In this document: positions 20,589 through 29,007 of the stretch, piece after piece
How the letters are laid out: each line of letters opens with the position of its first letter
Position numbering within the stretch: the stretch's first letter is position 1
From: AV80 sp035536995
GTDB lineage: Bacteria; Verrucomicrobiota; Verrucomicrobiia; Chthoniobacterales; UBA10450
Direction: 5' to 3'
Assembly: GCA_035536995.1 (NCBI GenBank)
Contig: DATLNB010000001.1
Coordinates: forward strand, 1-64,000
DNA length: 64,000 bases
Program-made: the position numbers and the translations under genes
The notes under the pieces: model-generated
What the model was told of the DNA's origin: nothing
Seen by the model: only the letters and a program-made list of their open reading frames with translations
Database searches by the model: none

Positions 20589-23207
20589 TTACTCGTATCG
20601 GAGGGAGCTGACCGGGTCGACATTCGTTGCCCGGCGGGCGGGGAGGTAGCCAGCGAGGAGGGCGATGGCGATGAGGCAAAGTGGGACGGCAACGAAAGTG
20701 AAAGGGTCATGCGCGGTGATACCGAAGAGCATGGAGGCCAGGAACCGGGTCAGGAAAAAGGCGGCGATGATTCCGGCGACGATACCAAAGGCGGCGAGCT
20801 TGAACGTGCGGCCGAGAATGAGCTGAAGAATGTTGGCGCGAGTCGCGCCGAGCGCCATCCGGATGCCGATCTCTTTGTAACGTTGAGTGACGAGATACGC
20901 GATGACGCCGTAGATACCGAGGCAGGCAAGGGTCAGCGCGAAGATGGAGAAGACGGCGATGAGCCAGGTGCGGAAACGCGGTTGGGCAACGGAATCGTCG
21001 ATGAGCGATTGCATGGTGTTGATGCGCACGACCAGATTCGGATCGAGCCGGTTAACGGTCCCGCGGAGAAGCGGAGCGACGCTCGCAGGAGCGCTCGAGC
21101 GCACGACGAAATTGAGCTGGCGCCCGACGAACGTCATCGCGCCGGCCGGAACCTGCGGGTAGGGGACGTAGATCTCTGCATCGGGCGCGACGTCGAGACC
21201 GCTATGTTTGATGCTGCCGCAGACAGCGACGATCGAGAGCCAATCGCGGCCATACCGGATCCGTTTGCCGAGCGGGCTTTCGTTTGGCCAGAAGCGTTGC
21301 GCAAAGACTTCGTTCACAATTGTGACGAGGGGCCCGGCTTCGTTGTCCTGTTCCGTGAAGTCTCGGCCTTGTTTCAAGGGAATCTGGAGGGCGGCTAAAT
21401 AACCGGGGCTGACGGGCCGAATCTGGGCGTTGTATTGCACGCCGGCCGCGGCCGGCTGGCCTTCGACTTCGTAGCTGTTGCCCCAACTGTTTCCGCCGAA
21501 CGGGAGATGAGTGACTACACCGGCGGAATCGACACCGGGTAGCGCGCGCACGGCGGCGAGCGCCTCGTGATAAAAGCGGACCATCTGGGTCGACTCGGGG
21601 TAGCGGTCCTGCATGAGAGCGGTATCGGCGACAACGAGATTTTGCGGCCGGAATCCGGGATCCGCGTTAATGAGCGCGACGAAGCTGCGCAACATGAGGG
21701 CGCAGCCAACAAGCAGCACGCAGGCAAATGCTACTTCCGCAAAAACGAGGGCGCGCCGAGTCCGTTCCGCGCCGGCGCTGCTGCTGGAGCGGGTCGCTCC
21801 CTTCAACGCGTCCTGGAGATTCGTACGAGATGCGGCAAAGGCCGGGCCGAGGCCGAACAGAATTCCGGATGCGGCGGAAACCAGGAGGACGAAGCCAAGC
21901 GCCCAACCGTCGAGCCGCGCATGGATGAGCTGCGGGAAATTGTCCGCGGCGAAATGCTTGAGGAGGTCGAGCCCCCACGCGGCGATCCCGATACCAAAGG
22001 CGCCGCCGATGCAGGTGAGAAGCGCGGCTTCGGTCAGCAATTGCGCGATCAGGCGCGGGCGACTCGCACCCATTGCGCTGCGGATCGCCATCTCCGATTG
22101 GCGTGAGCTGGCCCGCGCCAGCATCAGATTCGCCACGTTCGCGCACGCGATCAGAAGGAGGAAGGTCACCGCGCCGAGCAACACAAGCAACGGCCGGCGC
22201 AGGTCTCCCGATATCATTTCTTTGAGGCTGACCGCGTAGAACCGGCGGACGGTGTCGTCGTCCGGCGGGTTGACCCGGGTCCCTAGCACGTCGATCTCCG
22301 CTTTCAAACGTTCGGGTGTGACCCCCGGTTTTAAGCGACCGACGACACGGAGCATATGAGCGTCGGGGTTCTCCTGGTAAATGCCGCCGTCCAGCGCCGC
22401 CGGGACCCACAGTTTTATTTCGCGCCGCGGAAAGTCGAAGTTTTCCGGCATGACGCCCACGACCGTGTAGGGCTTGCCATTCATCGTGACGCTTTGGCCG
22501 AGGACATCAGCGCGGCTGGCAAATTTATCCCGCCAAAAGGAGTGGCTGAGAATGACAACGCGGTCCTGGCCGGTCCTGGCCTCCGTGTCCAGGAAAACGC
22601 GGCCGAGAGCTGGCGCCGCGCGAAGCGTTTGGAAAAAGGATTGGGTTACGAATTGCCCAATGGCCAGCTCGGGCTCGCCGCGGTCGGTGATGGTGAAACC
22701 GGAACCCGTCATGGCGGCGAGATTCTCGAAAAGCTGACTTTGTTGGCTCCAGACGGTGTATTCGCGGGTGGAAAAAGAGACCCGCTTTTCCTGCGGCAAA
22801 TCCTGCCAGAGCATGACGAGCCGGTCTGCTTCCGGAAACGGCGGCCCATTCAGCAGAACCGAATTCACAATTGTGAACATGAGGGCGGTGCTCCCGATCC
22901 CAAGCGCGAGCACGACCGCGACCGTTAGTGAAAAGACGGGCGCTTTGCGGAGTGTGCGAAACGCATAGCGGATGTCCTGCAACCGCGTTTCGATAGCATG
23001 TCCGGTCCGTCCGTCGCGAACGAGCTCTTTGATCTGCTCGGCCCCGCCGAGCTCGACCAGTGCGGCACGGCGCGCATCCCTTTGGGCGAGTCCCTCCCGG
23101 ATTTTGCGCTCAGTAGAGAGATCGACGTAGGACGTCATTTCGTCCCGTAAATCCTCTTCCACTTTTCGGCGCCGCGTCAGGTTACGGATGAAGGAGGAAA
23201 TGCGCAT
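20589..23207 (-). CDS. ADOP-type ABC transporter permease (MacB/FtsX-like), second of pair
   Basis: An 872-residue permease of the acidobacterial duplicated orphan permease type. A short helical N-terminal segment (EEDLRDEMTSYVDL) is followed by two MacB-like periplasmic core domains and two FtsX membrane blocks. The FtsX parts are recognisable as LLLIACANVANLMLARASSRQSEMAIRSAMGASR and, at the end, the IGIRMALGATRANILQLILG region with three membrane segments. ABC proteins of this class usually work by mechanotransmission or efflux with a separate ATPase, and none is encoded here. It starts 11 bases after the first permease gene and shares its domain plan, so the two are a tandem duplication. 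Confidence 0.92.
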   Translation of the reverse strand: MRISSFIRNLTRRRKVEEDLRDEMTSYVDLSTERKIREGLAQRDARRAALVELGGAEQIKELVRDGRTGHAIETRLQDIRYAFRTLRKAPVFSLTVAVVLALGIGSTALMFTIVNSVLLNGPPFPEADRLVMLWQDLPQEKRVSFSTREYTVWSQQSQLFENLAAMTGSGFTITDRGEPELAIGQFVTQSFFQTLRAAPALGRVFLDTEARTGQDRVVILSHSFWRDKFASRADVLGQSVTMNGKPYTVVGVMPENFDFPRREIKLWVPAALDGGIYQENPDAHMLRVVGRLKPGVTPERLKAEIDVLGTRVNPPDDDTVRRFYAVSLKEMISGDLRRPLLVLLGAVTFLLLIACANVANLMLARASSRQSEMAIRSAMGASRPRLIAQLLTEAALLTCIGGAFGIGIAAWGLDLLKHFAADNFPQLIHARLDGWALGFVLLVSAASGILFGLGPAFAASRTNLQDALKGATRSSSSAGAERTRRALVFAEVAFACVLLVGCALMLRSFVALINADPGFRPQNLVVADTALMQDRYPESTQMVRFYHEALAAVRALPGVDSAGVVTHLPFGGNSWGNSYEVEGQPAAAGVQYNAQIRPVSPGYLAALQIPLKQGRDFTEQDNEAGPLVTIVNEVFAQRFWPNESPLGKRIRYGRDWLSIVAVCGSIKHSGLDVAPDAEIYVPYPQVPAGAMTFVGRQLNFVVRSSAPASVAPLLRGTVNRLDPNLVVRINTMQSLIDDSVAQPRFRTWLIAVFSIFALTLACLGIYGVIAYLVTQRYKEIGIRMALGATRANILQLILGRTFKLAAFGIVAGIIAAFFLTRFLASMLFGITAHDPFTFVAVPLCLIAIALLAGYLPARRATNVDPVSSLRYE

Positions 23208-23218
23208 GGCCAGGGGGG

Positions 23219-25858
23219 TTATTCGTAGCGGAGTGCAATGACCGGATTCACGCGCGTGGCCCGCCGCGCGGGGATGTAGTTCGCAATCAAGGCGACACCC
23301 GCCAGCACAGCGGAGACACCGGCGAACGTTGGGAGATCCGTTGCTGTCACCCCGAACAACAGACTGGCCATGACCCGGGTCAGGATCAGAGAGGCTGCGA
23401 TCCCGATCCCAATGCCTAGGACCGTGAGCATCATCCCATTGCCCACGACGAGCTTCATGATGTCGCTTCTCGTCGCGCCCAGGGCCATCCGGATCCCGAC
23501 CTCGTGGGTGCGTTGGGTCGCGGAATAGTTCATCACGCCATAAAGACCGACGGACGCCAGGACCAGCGCGACACCGGCAAAGATGGAGAGCAACAGCGTG
23601 TTGAAGCGCGGTCGCGCAATCGATTTTGCGATGACCTGTTCCATCGTGCGCACCTCTGAGATGGGCTGCTCCGGATCAAGGCCGCGAATTTCCTTTTGCA
23701 CGGCGGTGGTCAAGCGGGAAGCGTTGCCCGTCGCGCGAATGACGAGCGCCATTCCTGAATACGGTTCGCGCGGGTGCGACCAATAGATGGCCGGTTCGGG
23801 TTCCTTGGTCAGCGCGCCTTCACGGATATCGCCGACGACCCCTACGATCTCGTCCGGACCGCTGCCGTCCCACATTACCTCGAGCTGCTTCCCAAGCGGA
23901 TCGGTATTTGGGAAATACCTTTTCGCCAGGGTTTCGTTGATTAGCAGGACGCGCGTCTCCTTGACGTCGCGCTCATCGAGCAACCGTCCTTTTAGCAATG
24001 GAATGCCCATTGCCTGGAAATAAGCGGGAGTGACTACCCGCACCTCGACCCCAGGCTCCTGTCCCGCAGCGAGCGACGGTTGGCCGGGGATTTTGAAACT
24101 ATCGCGCGAGGTGAGACCGGTGAGAGGCAGGTAACTGATGGCGCCGACAGCCTGCACGCCGGGAATGGTGGCGATACGCTCCTGCGCGTGCTTGAAGAAA
24201 TCGACGATCTGGTGCGGCTCGGGATATTTCTTTCCCGGCAACTGCGCCCGCATGGTGAGGACATTCTCGGCCTGGAAGCCGGTGTTGACCGATTGCAGCC
24301 GGGCGAAGCTCCGAATCATCAGGCCGGCGCCGATCAGTAAGACAAGGGCAAGGGAGACTTCGGCGACAACGAAGGCGTTGCGGAGCGTTCCGGTGCGTCC
24401 GCTGGTAGAACCACGACCGCCTTCCTTGAGTGCGTCGTTGAGGTCGGGCCGTGAAGCCTGAAGCGCGGGAACGAGACCGAAGAGCAAACCGGTGATGAGC
24501 GAAACGGCAAACGTGAACGCCAGAACACCGAGATCGACGCTGATCTCATTCAGGCGTGGGATGTTGTCCGGGCCAAAGGCGATCAGAAGACGGATACCCC
24601 AGACGGCGAGGAGCACGCCGAGTGCGCCGCCCATCAGGGCGAGCAAAACGCTTTCGGTCATCATTTGCCGGAGCAGCCGCGCCCGGCCCGCCCCGAGCGC
24701 GGCCCTGAGGGCCAGCTCTTTTTGTCGCGCGGCGGCGCGCGACAACAGCAAGTTGGCGACGTTCGCGCAAGCGATGAGCAAGACGAACGCGACTGCGGCG
24801 AGCAGCACGATCAGGATCGGGCGGATCTCGCCAACGATTTGTTCGTGCATCGGCACGACGTTAATTCCCCAGTTGATGTTCTTGGTCGGATACGCTTGCT
24901 CGAGCTGCTTTGCGATTCCGGCCAGCTCACCTTGCGCCTGTTGCACGCTCACCCCGGGCTTGAGGCGCGCCACGGCGCGGAGAAAGCGACCCGTTGTTTC
25001 GCGGTAATTAACGGCCGGATCGAGCGCCAGGGGCGCCCAGGCTTTGACCTGGTTGTCCAGGAAATGGAAGCCAGGCGGCATCACGCCGACGATCGTGCGC
25101 TGCCGTCCGTTAACGGTGGCCTGTTTGCCGACGATCTGGGGATCCGAACCGAACCGCGTTTGCCACACTTCGTGACTTAGAATGATGACGAGCTCATTGC
25201 CGGTCTTGTCTTCCTGGGGCAGGAACGCACGGCCCATCACGGGTTGCACGCCGAGGGTGGAAAAGAACCCCGCACTGACAAATTGCGCTTTGATTTCTTC
25301 CGGTTCGCCGCTGCCGCCGGTGAGATTGGCGCGCAGGTCCCAAACCGCCGCCATATGCTCGAACGAGCCGCTTTGTTTCTCCCAGTCGAGGAAGTTTCCC
25401 GGCGAGATGACGTTCTGCTGGTTTCCTCCGGTGAGACTTTTTTCCCAAAGCATGACAATGCGTTCCGGATTGCCGTAGGCCAGCGAACGCAGCAGGACGC
25501 CGTTAATGACGCTGAAGATCGCGGTATTGGCTCCGATGCCGAGCGCGAGGGCGATGACCGCCGTCAGGGTGAAACCGGGCTTTTTCAGCAGGGAGCGCAA
25601 GCCGTAGCGAATATCCTGGACGAATGTTTCCATCGCGAAGCCCATCCGTCCCTCGCGCACGTTTTCTTTCACCTGTTCAACCCCGCCGACCTCCACCATG
25701 GCCGCGCGGCGCGCTTCTTTTTCGTTCATGCCTTCGTTCATTTTTTTCTCCGTTAATAGCTCCACATAGGTGCCGACTTCTTCCGTCAGCTCGCGGTCGA
25801 CCTGAATCCGGCGCGTCGTGTTGCGCAGCAGGCTTCCGCCCTTGGAAAACAGGGTCAT
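23219..25858 (-). CDS. ADOP-type ABC transporter permease (MacB/FtsX-like), first of pair
   Basis: An 879-residue paralogue of the permease that follows it. The start at 25858 (MTLFSKGGSLL) sits 5 bases after the PadR stop; the longer frame would run into that gene. The layout is a helical N-terminal cap (LTEEVGTYVELLTEKK), a first membrane segment (TLTAVIALALGIGANTAIFS), a MacB periplasmic domain and an FtsX block with the LLIACANVANLLLSRAAARQ signature. A second periplasmic domain and a final FtsX block with GIRMALGATRSDIMKLVVG follow. The role is probably efflux or envelope stress. No ATPase partner lies nearby. Confidence 0.92.
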   Translation of the reverse strand: MTLFSKGGSLLRNTTRRIQVDRELTEEVGTYVELLTEKKMNEGMNEKEARRAAMVEVGGVEQVKENVREGRMGFAMETFVQDIRYGLRSLLKKPGFTLTAVIALALGIGANTAIFSVINGVLLRSLAYGNPERIVMLWEKSLTGGNQQNVISPGNFLDWEKQSGSFEHMAAVWDLRANLTGGSGEPEEIKAQFVSAGFFSTLGVQPVMGRAFLPQEDKTGNELVIILSHEVWQTRFGSDPQIVGKQATVNGRQRTIVGVMPPGFHFLDNQVKAWAPLALDPAVNYRETTGRFLRAVARLKPGVSVQQAQGELAGIAKQLEQAYPTKNINWGINVVPMHEQIVGEIRPILIVLLAAVAFVLLIACANVANLLLSRAAARQKELALRAALGAGRARLLRQMMTESVLLALMGGALGVLLAVWGIRLLIAFGPDNIPRLNEISVDLGVLAFTFAVSLITGLLFGLVPALQASRPDLNDALKEGGRGSTSGRTGTLRNAFVVAEVSLALVLLIGAGLMIRSFARLQSVNTGFQAENVLTMRAQLPGKKYPEPHQIVDFFKHAQERIATIPGVQAVGAISYLPLTGLTSRDSFKIPGQPSLAAGQEPGVEVRVVTPAYFQAMGIPLLKGRLLDERDVKETRVLLINETLAKRYFPNTDPLGKQLEVMWDGSGPDEIVGVVGDIREGALTKEPEPAIYWSHPREPYSGMALVIRATGNASRLTTAVQKEIRGLDPEQPISEVRTMEQVIAKSIARPRFNTLLLSIFAGVALVLASVGLYGVMNYSATQRTHEVGIRMALGATRSDIMKLVVGNGMMLTVLGIGIGIAASLILTRVMASLLFGVTATDLPTFAGVSAVLAGVALIANYIPARRATRVNPVIALRYE

Positions 25859-25863
25859 TTGGT

Positions 25864-26208
25864 TCAGGTCGCCCGGAGAGCGCTGCCGATGGCGAGCGAG
25901 ATCCGTTGCCAATCTTCCGTCTCAGTCTCGAGCTGGCGCCGGCCGGCTCTTGTCAGGCTGTAAAATTTTGCGCGCCGATTGTTTTCGGATTCTCCCCATT
26001 CGGCCTTAAGCCACCCTGCTTCTTCCATTCGGTGAAGCGCCGGGAAAAGCGATCCGGGCTTCACGTCGAAGGTGCCCTTCGTGATTTGGTTGATACGGGT
26101 GGAGACGCCGAGGCCGTGAAGCGGCTGGGCGGAAAGGGCTTTCAAGACAAGGAGATCGAGAGTTCCCTGGAGAAGGTCGGCTGTGAAATCGTCGTCGCGG
26201 TTACTCAT
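25864..26208 (-). CDS. PadR-family transcriptional regulator
   Basis: A 114-residue winged-helix repressor. The signature is DLLQGTLDLLVLKALSAQPLHG, then PGSLFPALHRMEEAGWL and NRRAKFYSLTRAGRRQLE, the usual PadR DNA-binding order. Length and lack of an extra C-terminal domain fit the short PadR class, in which a C-terminal helix dimerises. It is the first gene of a three-gene operon with two permeases, the standard arrangement for ADOP loci. It probably represses the operon by binding the palindrome just upstream and may release it on binding a hydrophobic or toxic ligand. Confidence 0.95.
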   Translation of the reverse strand: MSNRDDDFTADLLQGTLDLLVLKALSAQPLHGLGVSTRINQITKGTFDVKPGSLFPALHRMEEAGWLKAEWGESENNRRAKFYSLTRAGRRQLETETEDWQRISLAIGSALRAT

Positions 26209-26230
26209 ATAGATATTCTGTATGAAGCGA

Positions 26231-26259
26231 TATTGACAGGCTCATATAGAATGTCAATA
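26231..26259 (-). promoter_or_regulatory. Predicted PadR operator and promoter
   Basis: A perfect 8-bp inverted repeat, TATTGACA ... TGTCAATA, flanks 13 bases, starting 23 bases upstream of the PadR start codon. Read on the minus strand, the first half contains TTGACA, a perfect -35 hexamer, with an AT-rich stretch about 17 bases downstream that could be a -10. A second, looser repeat (TCATATAG / TGTATGA) lies between it and the gene. A repressor bound here would cover the promoter, which fits autoregulation. Confidence 0.55.
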
Positions 26260-26319
26260 GGAGAACGTCGCAGCGTTCGTGATTTGTTTAAGGATTGTTC
26301 GAAAACAGGAAATTCATGA

Positions 26320-26402
26320 TCCTGCTCCTGATCTTTTGGGGATCAGATCGGCGCAAAGATCATGAGCATGAGCATGAGCATGAGCATGAGCAGGAGCAGG
26401 AG
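26320..26402. repeat. Hexanucleotide tandem repeat inside an inverted repeat
   Basis: Five perfect copies of CATGAG followed by two of CAGGAG occupy 26361-26402. The end of the array (CAGGAGCAGGA, 26391-26401) is the exact reverse complement of TCCTGCTCCTG at 26320-26330, so the tract can fold back. It lies just past the stop codon of the minus-strand DUF2459 gene. It may act as that gene's transcript end and is a candidate for copy-number change by slippage. Confidence 0.6.
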
Positions 26403-26426
26403 GGAAGATGAACGCGGGAGTGACCG

Positions 26427-27179
26427 CTACCGGACCGGGCGGGCGAAGGGGCGCACCCGGCCGAGGAGCTGTTTCGGGAGGGAACAGAAAGCCGGCGAGA
26501 TCGGGCATCCGGCGTCTCGAAGCGCCGCGGCGATCCAGGTATTGCAGGTGTTGAATGCCGAATAGGTGCCTCGAGCCCGGAACCAGCCGCCTCCCAGCGG
26601 AATCGGCCGGCCGTCCCGGTCCAAGGCGTGGGTTCGGTGGACGTGCTGACAAAGGCGGGCGAAACCGGCCGGTTCCAGGTCTACCGCGAGAACCGTAAAT
26701 TTATGGTCCGAATACTTGGCGTTAACGGACTGATTAAATCCATCAACCAGAAGCACCGTTCGTTTTGACCCGCCAAGGGCTTTAAGAGCGATGGCTGCGG
26801 TCAGCGGTTTCCGATACCCGTCATCGTCACCCCATCCCACCTCTATATATTTAGAGCTGCCATAATGCTTATGCGCCGGCCAGATGCCGCTCGGGATATC
26901 GCTGCGTTTCACGGTCAGGCCGGTGTGTAGGCTCCCATGGTGGACGACGTAAACAGTTTTTCTGTCGGGTTGAGCCGATTCCTGCGAATTCCGGTTTTTT
27001 GTTGTGGCGCAGGCTCCGGTCAAAAGGGCCAGGAACAGGCAACCCGCTGAAAATAAGGCCGATGCGAACGCGGAAGCCGAATCCTGCGTGGAGCGAGCCG
27101 CGGCTACAGCGGCTTGCGGGTAGGGGATTAGGGGAAGCGGCCGGACCGCAACCTGCTGGGTTTCGGAATACAACTTCAA
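26427..27179 (-). CDS. DUF2459 family lipoprotein (TIGR02117-like)
   Basis: The conserved part begins VYVVHHGSLHTGLTVKRSDI and contains YIEVGWGDDDGYR and a C-terminal NTCNTWIAAALRDAGCP. These match the DUF2459 / TIGR02117 family, whose function is unknown. A lipobox (LALLTGACATT) precedes it, so the protein is probably lipid-anchored. The start is uncertain. The open frame runs to 27383, but that would overlap the divergent secreted-protein gene by over 120 bases. The TTG at 27179 is the last plausible start that keeps the signal peptide. The conserved His and Cys suggest a papain-like hydrolase, but that is inference. Confidence 0.75.
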   Translation of the reverse strand: MKLYSETQQVAVRPLPLIPYPQAAVAAARSTQDSASAFASALFSAGCLFLALLTGACATTKNRNSQESAQPDRKTVYVVHHGSLHTGLTVKRSDIPSGIWPAHKHYGSSKYIEVGWGDDDGYRKPLTAAIALKALGGSKRTVLLVDGFNQSVNAKYSDHKFTVLAVDLEPAGFARLCQHVHRTHALDRDGRPIPLGGGWFRARGTYSAFNTCNTWIAAALRDAGCPISPAFCSLPKQLLGRVRPFARPVR

Positions 27180-27258
27180 ATCATTTACTTTTTTTGTGAA
27201 AAAAATCTCGAGAAATCGTTTGCGAACCCTGCCATTCAAGTCCATAGGGAGCGCTCCA

Positions 27259-27813
27259 GTGCGAAAAATTACTCTCCTTCTGACCGTCGTCTCGGCTCTG
27301 TTCATCACCTTCTCGGCCTCTGCGGCCCGGACTGAAAGCCTCAGCTTCAAACCGCAGTTTGTCTTCAAAGACGGTAACGGCAAGACAGTCTCCGCGCCGA
27401 TCGTAGAAGATTATCAGAAAAAGAAGCTCGTTTTTCCTGCCGCCAAGATCGATCCCAAGCTTGACCCGAAACTGATGCGGGCAGCCTCGATCGCCCAGGA
27501 GCGGGCCCACGCCCATTCCAAGTCGCGCTGCTGGCGTTACGTCAAGGACGCTCTGCTCGCCTCGGGCGTGATCGACTCGCGGCCCAAGACAGCCCTCGCC
27601 AAACAGGCGGCGACTGAGCTGGTCCACGATTACGGCTTTAAGAAACTCCCGATCCGCGATCCGTTCGCTGCTCCGGTGGGTTCGGTTCTGGTCTACAATG
27701 CCCGCGGTGCTGCCGGCCATGTCGAAATCCGGACGAAGACCGGTTTCGTTAGTGATTTCAAGTCAAAGACTCCTTCAAAACGGGCGCTCATCGGCGTGTT
27801 CGCGAAGGGATAG
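27259..27813 (+). CDS. Secreted Cys/His protein, putative papain-like hydrolase (paralogue A)
   Basis: A 184-residue exported protein. The GTG at 27259 is chosen because an AGGGA site precedes it and it opens a signal peptide (VRKITLLLTVVSALFITFSASA). The mature part has a conserved Cys in SKSRCWRYVKDALLASGVI and a conserved His in GSVLVYNARGAAGHVEIRT. It ends with TGFVSDF. The Cys then Gly-His order is that of NlpC/P60- and CHAP-like amidases, so cell-wall cleavage is possible but unproven. It shares this whole core with the protein at 29008, indicating a gene duplication. A strong terminator follows. Confidence 0.72.
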   Translation: MRKITLLLTVVSALFITFSASAARTESLSFKPQFVFKDGNGKTVSAPIVEDYQKKKLVFPAAKIDPKLDPKLMRAASIAQERAHAHSKSRCWRYVKDALLASGVIDSRPKTALAKQAATELVHDYGFKKLPIRDPFAAPVGSVLVYNARGAAGHVEIRTKTGFVSDFKSKTPSKRALIGVFAKG

Positions 27814-27838
27814 TCCATCGCAATAAAATTTGGGAAGA

Positions 27839-27864
27839 GGGACGGCTGATGGCCGTCCCTTTTT
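27839..27864 (+). terminator. Rho-independent terminator
   Basis: GGGACGGC-TGATG-GCCGTCCC followed directly by TTTTT: a perfect 8-bp GC-rich stem with a classical T-run, 26 bases after the stop of the secreted Cys/His gene. It is the clearest intrinsic terminator in the window. Confidence 0.85.
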
Positions 27865-27886
27865 CTGTACGGCGACCTCGGGTTCT

Positions 27887-28813
27887 TCAACCGCGCCCGT
27901 GCGGTGCCCTCAAATCCAGCGCCGGCCCGATGGGCACAATCCGCGTCGGATTGATGTCGTCGTGGGTGAAATAGTAGTGCCGCTTGATGTGGTCGAAATT
28001 CACTGTCTCGGCCACCGCGTCGTGCTGATAAAGATCGCGCAGATAGGGCCAGAGGTTGGGGTAATCGACGATCCGCCGGAGGTTGCATTTGAAGTGGCCG
28101 TGATAAACCGCGTCAAACCGGATCAGGGTCGGGAAGAGCCGCCAGTCACTTTCTGTCATTCGATCGCCAAACAGGTAGCGGCCCTTTCCGAGACGCGCGT
28201 CAAGCTCGTCGAGGGTTTCGAATAATCGGTTCGCGGCGCGTTCGTACGGCATCTGCCGGGTTGCGAATCCCGCGAGGTAAACGCCATTGTTCACCCGGTC
28301 GTAAATCGTCTTGTTCAGCACGTCGATTTCGCCGGCCAAATCCTCAGGGACGAAATCGTAATCGTTTTGAGCGAGATCGCCGAACTCACGGTTGAACATC
28401 CGGAGCAGATCGTCATCCGAGTTGCTCACGATCCGCTTCGTTTTTGTGTCCCACAACACCGGCACAGTGACGCGGCCGTGATACGCAGGATCGGTTGCGC
28501 GATACGCCTCGCTGAGGAATTGGAAGTTGTTGATCGGATCCTTGGAATGCCCCGGTCCTTCGCGAAAGGCCCAGCCGCTCTCATCGCGAACCGGATCGAC
28601 AACGGTCATTGCGATCACGTCTTCCAGTCCCTTGAGCCGCCGCATGATGATCGTGCGATGAGCCCAGGGGCAGGCCAGTGAAACATAAAGATGGTAGCGG
28701 CCACGCTCCGGTTTGTAGGGCGTGGAACCGTCCGATTTTATCCAATCCCGAAAGGCATCTTCCTGCCGCTGGAAGGCGCCGGTTTTGGTTTGTTCATCTG
28801 GGAACTGGGCCAT
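27887..28813 (-). CDS. Glutathionyl-hydroquinone reductase (YqjG/PcpF type glutathione transferase)
   Basis: A 308-residue Xi-class glutathione transferase. The catalytic cysteine lies in SLACPWAHRTIIMRR (Cys48), the hallmark of the family. It is followed by ITVVDP-like sequence (TVVDPVRDESGWAFRE), the thioredoxin-fold block PVLWDTKTKRIVSNSDDDLLRMFN and the all-helical C-terminal domain (LGKGRYLFGDRMTESDWRLFPTLIRFD). These enzymes reduce glutathionyl-hydroquinones using glutathione, in quinone or aromatic detoxification. The gene lies between two paralogous secreted proteins with which it has no evident link. Confidence 0.94.
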   Translation of the reverse strand: MAQFPDEQTKTGAFQRQEDAFRDWIKSDGSTPYKPERGRYHLYVSLACPWAHRTIIMRRLKGLEDVIAMTVVDPVRDESGWAFREGPGHSKDPINNFQFLSEAYRATDPAYHGRVTVPVLWDTKTKRIVSNSDDDLLRMFNREFGDLAQNDYDFVPEDLAGEIDVLNKTIYDRVNNGVYLAGFATRQMPYERAANRLFETLDELDARLGKGRYLFGDRMTESDWRLFPTLIRFDAVYHGHFKCNLRRIVDYPNLWPYLRDLYQHDAVAETVNFDHIKRHYYFTHDDINPTRIVPIGPALDLRAPHGRG

Positions 28814-28979
28814 GATGGAGATCAGCAGTACGGCTTACCCGCCCGTTTCGCAACGCAGTTCGGCGGCGGCTTTTTTTGTCCAGTTTTTGTTGTGGTTTCT
28901 TGAAATTTTAGCTTGTTGAGCTGCAGAAACCGTAAACGCAAAAAATCTTTAGAATCGACTCCAAAAAGGCTTGTAACGC

Positions 28980-28996
28980 TGGTACGGCCCTTGCAT
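28980..28996 (+). promoter_or_regulatory. Possible sigma-54 (-24/-12) promoter
   Basis: TGGTACG-GCCC-TTGCAT agrees with the sigma-54 consensus TGGCACG-N4-TTGCW at all but one base, with correct spacing. It precedes the GTG start at 29008 so closely that the transcript would be nearly leaderless, which is a point against it. No enhancer site was identified. Confidence 0.35.
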
Positions 28997-29007
28997 ACAC
29001 AGCACGC

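Noticed and set aside
20589..25858. MacB ATP-binding protein as part of the permease operon
   Set aside because: Neither permease contains a Walker motif, and no ATPase gene lies between PadR and the TPR gene. ADOP permeases are typically orphans.
26314..26652. Minus-strand ORF encoding Ala-His repeats
   Set aside because: It is produced by the CATGAG array and overlaps the DUF2459 gene in another frame; no family match was recognised.
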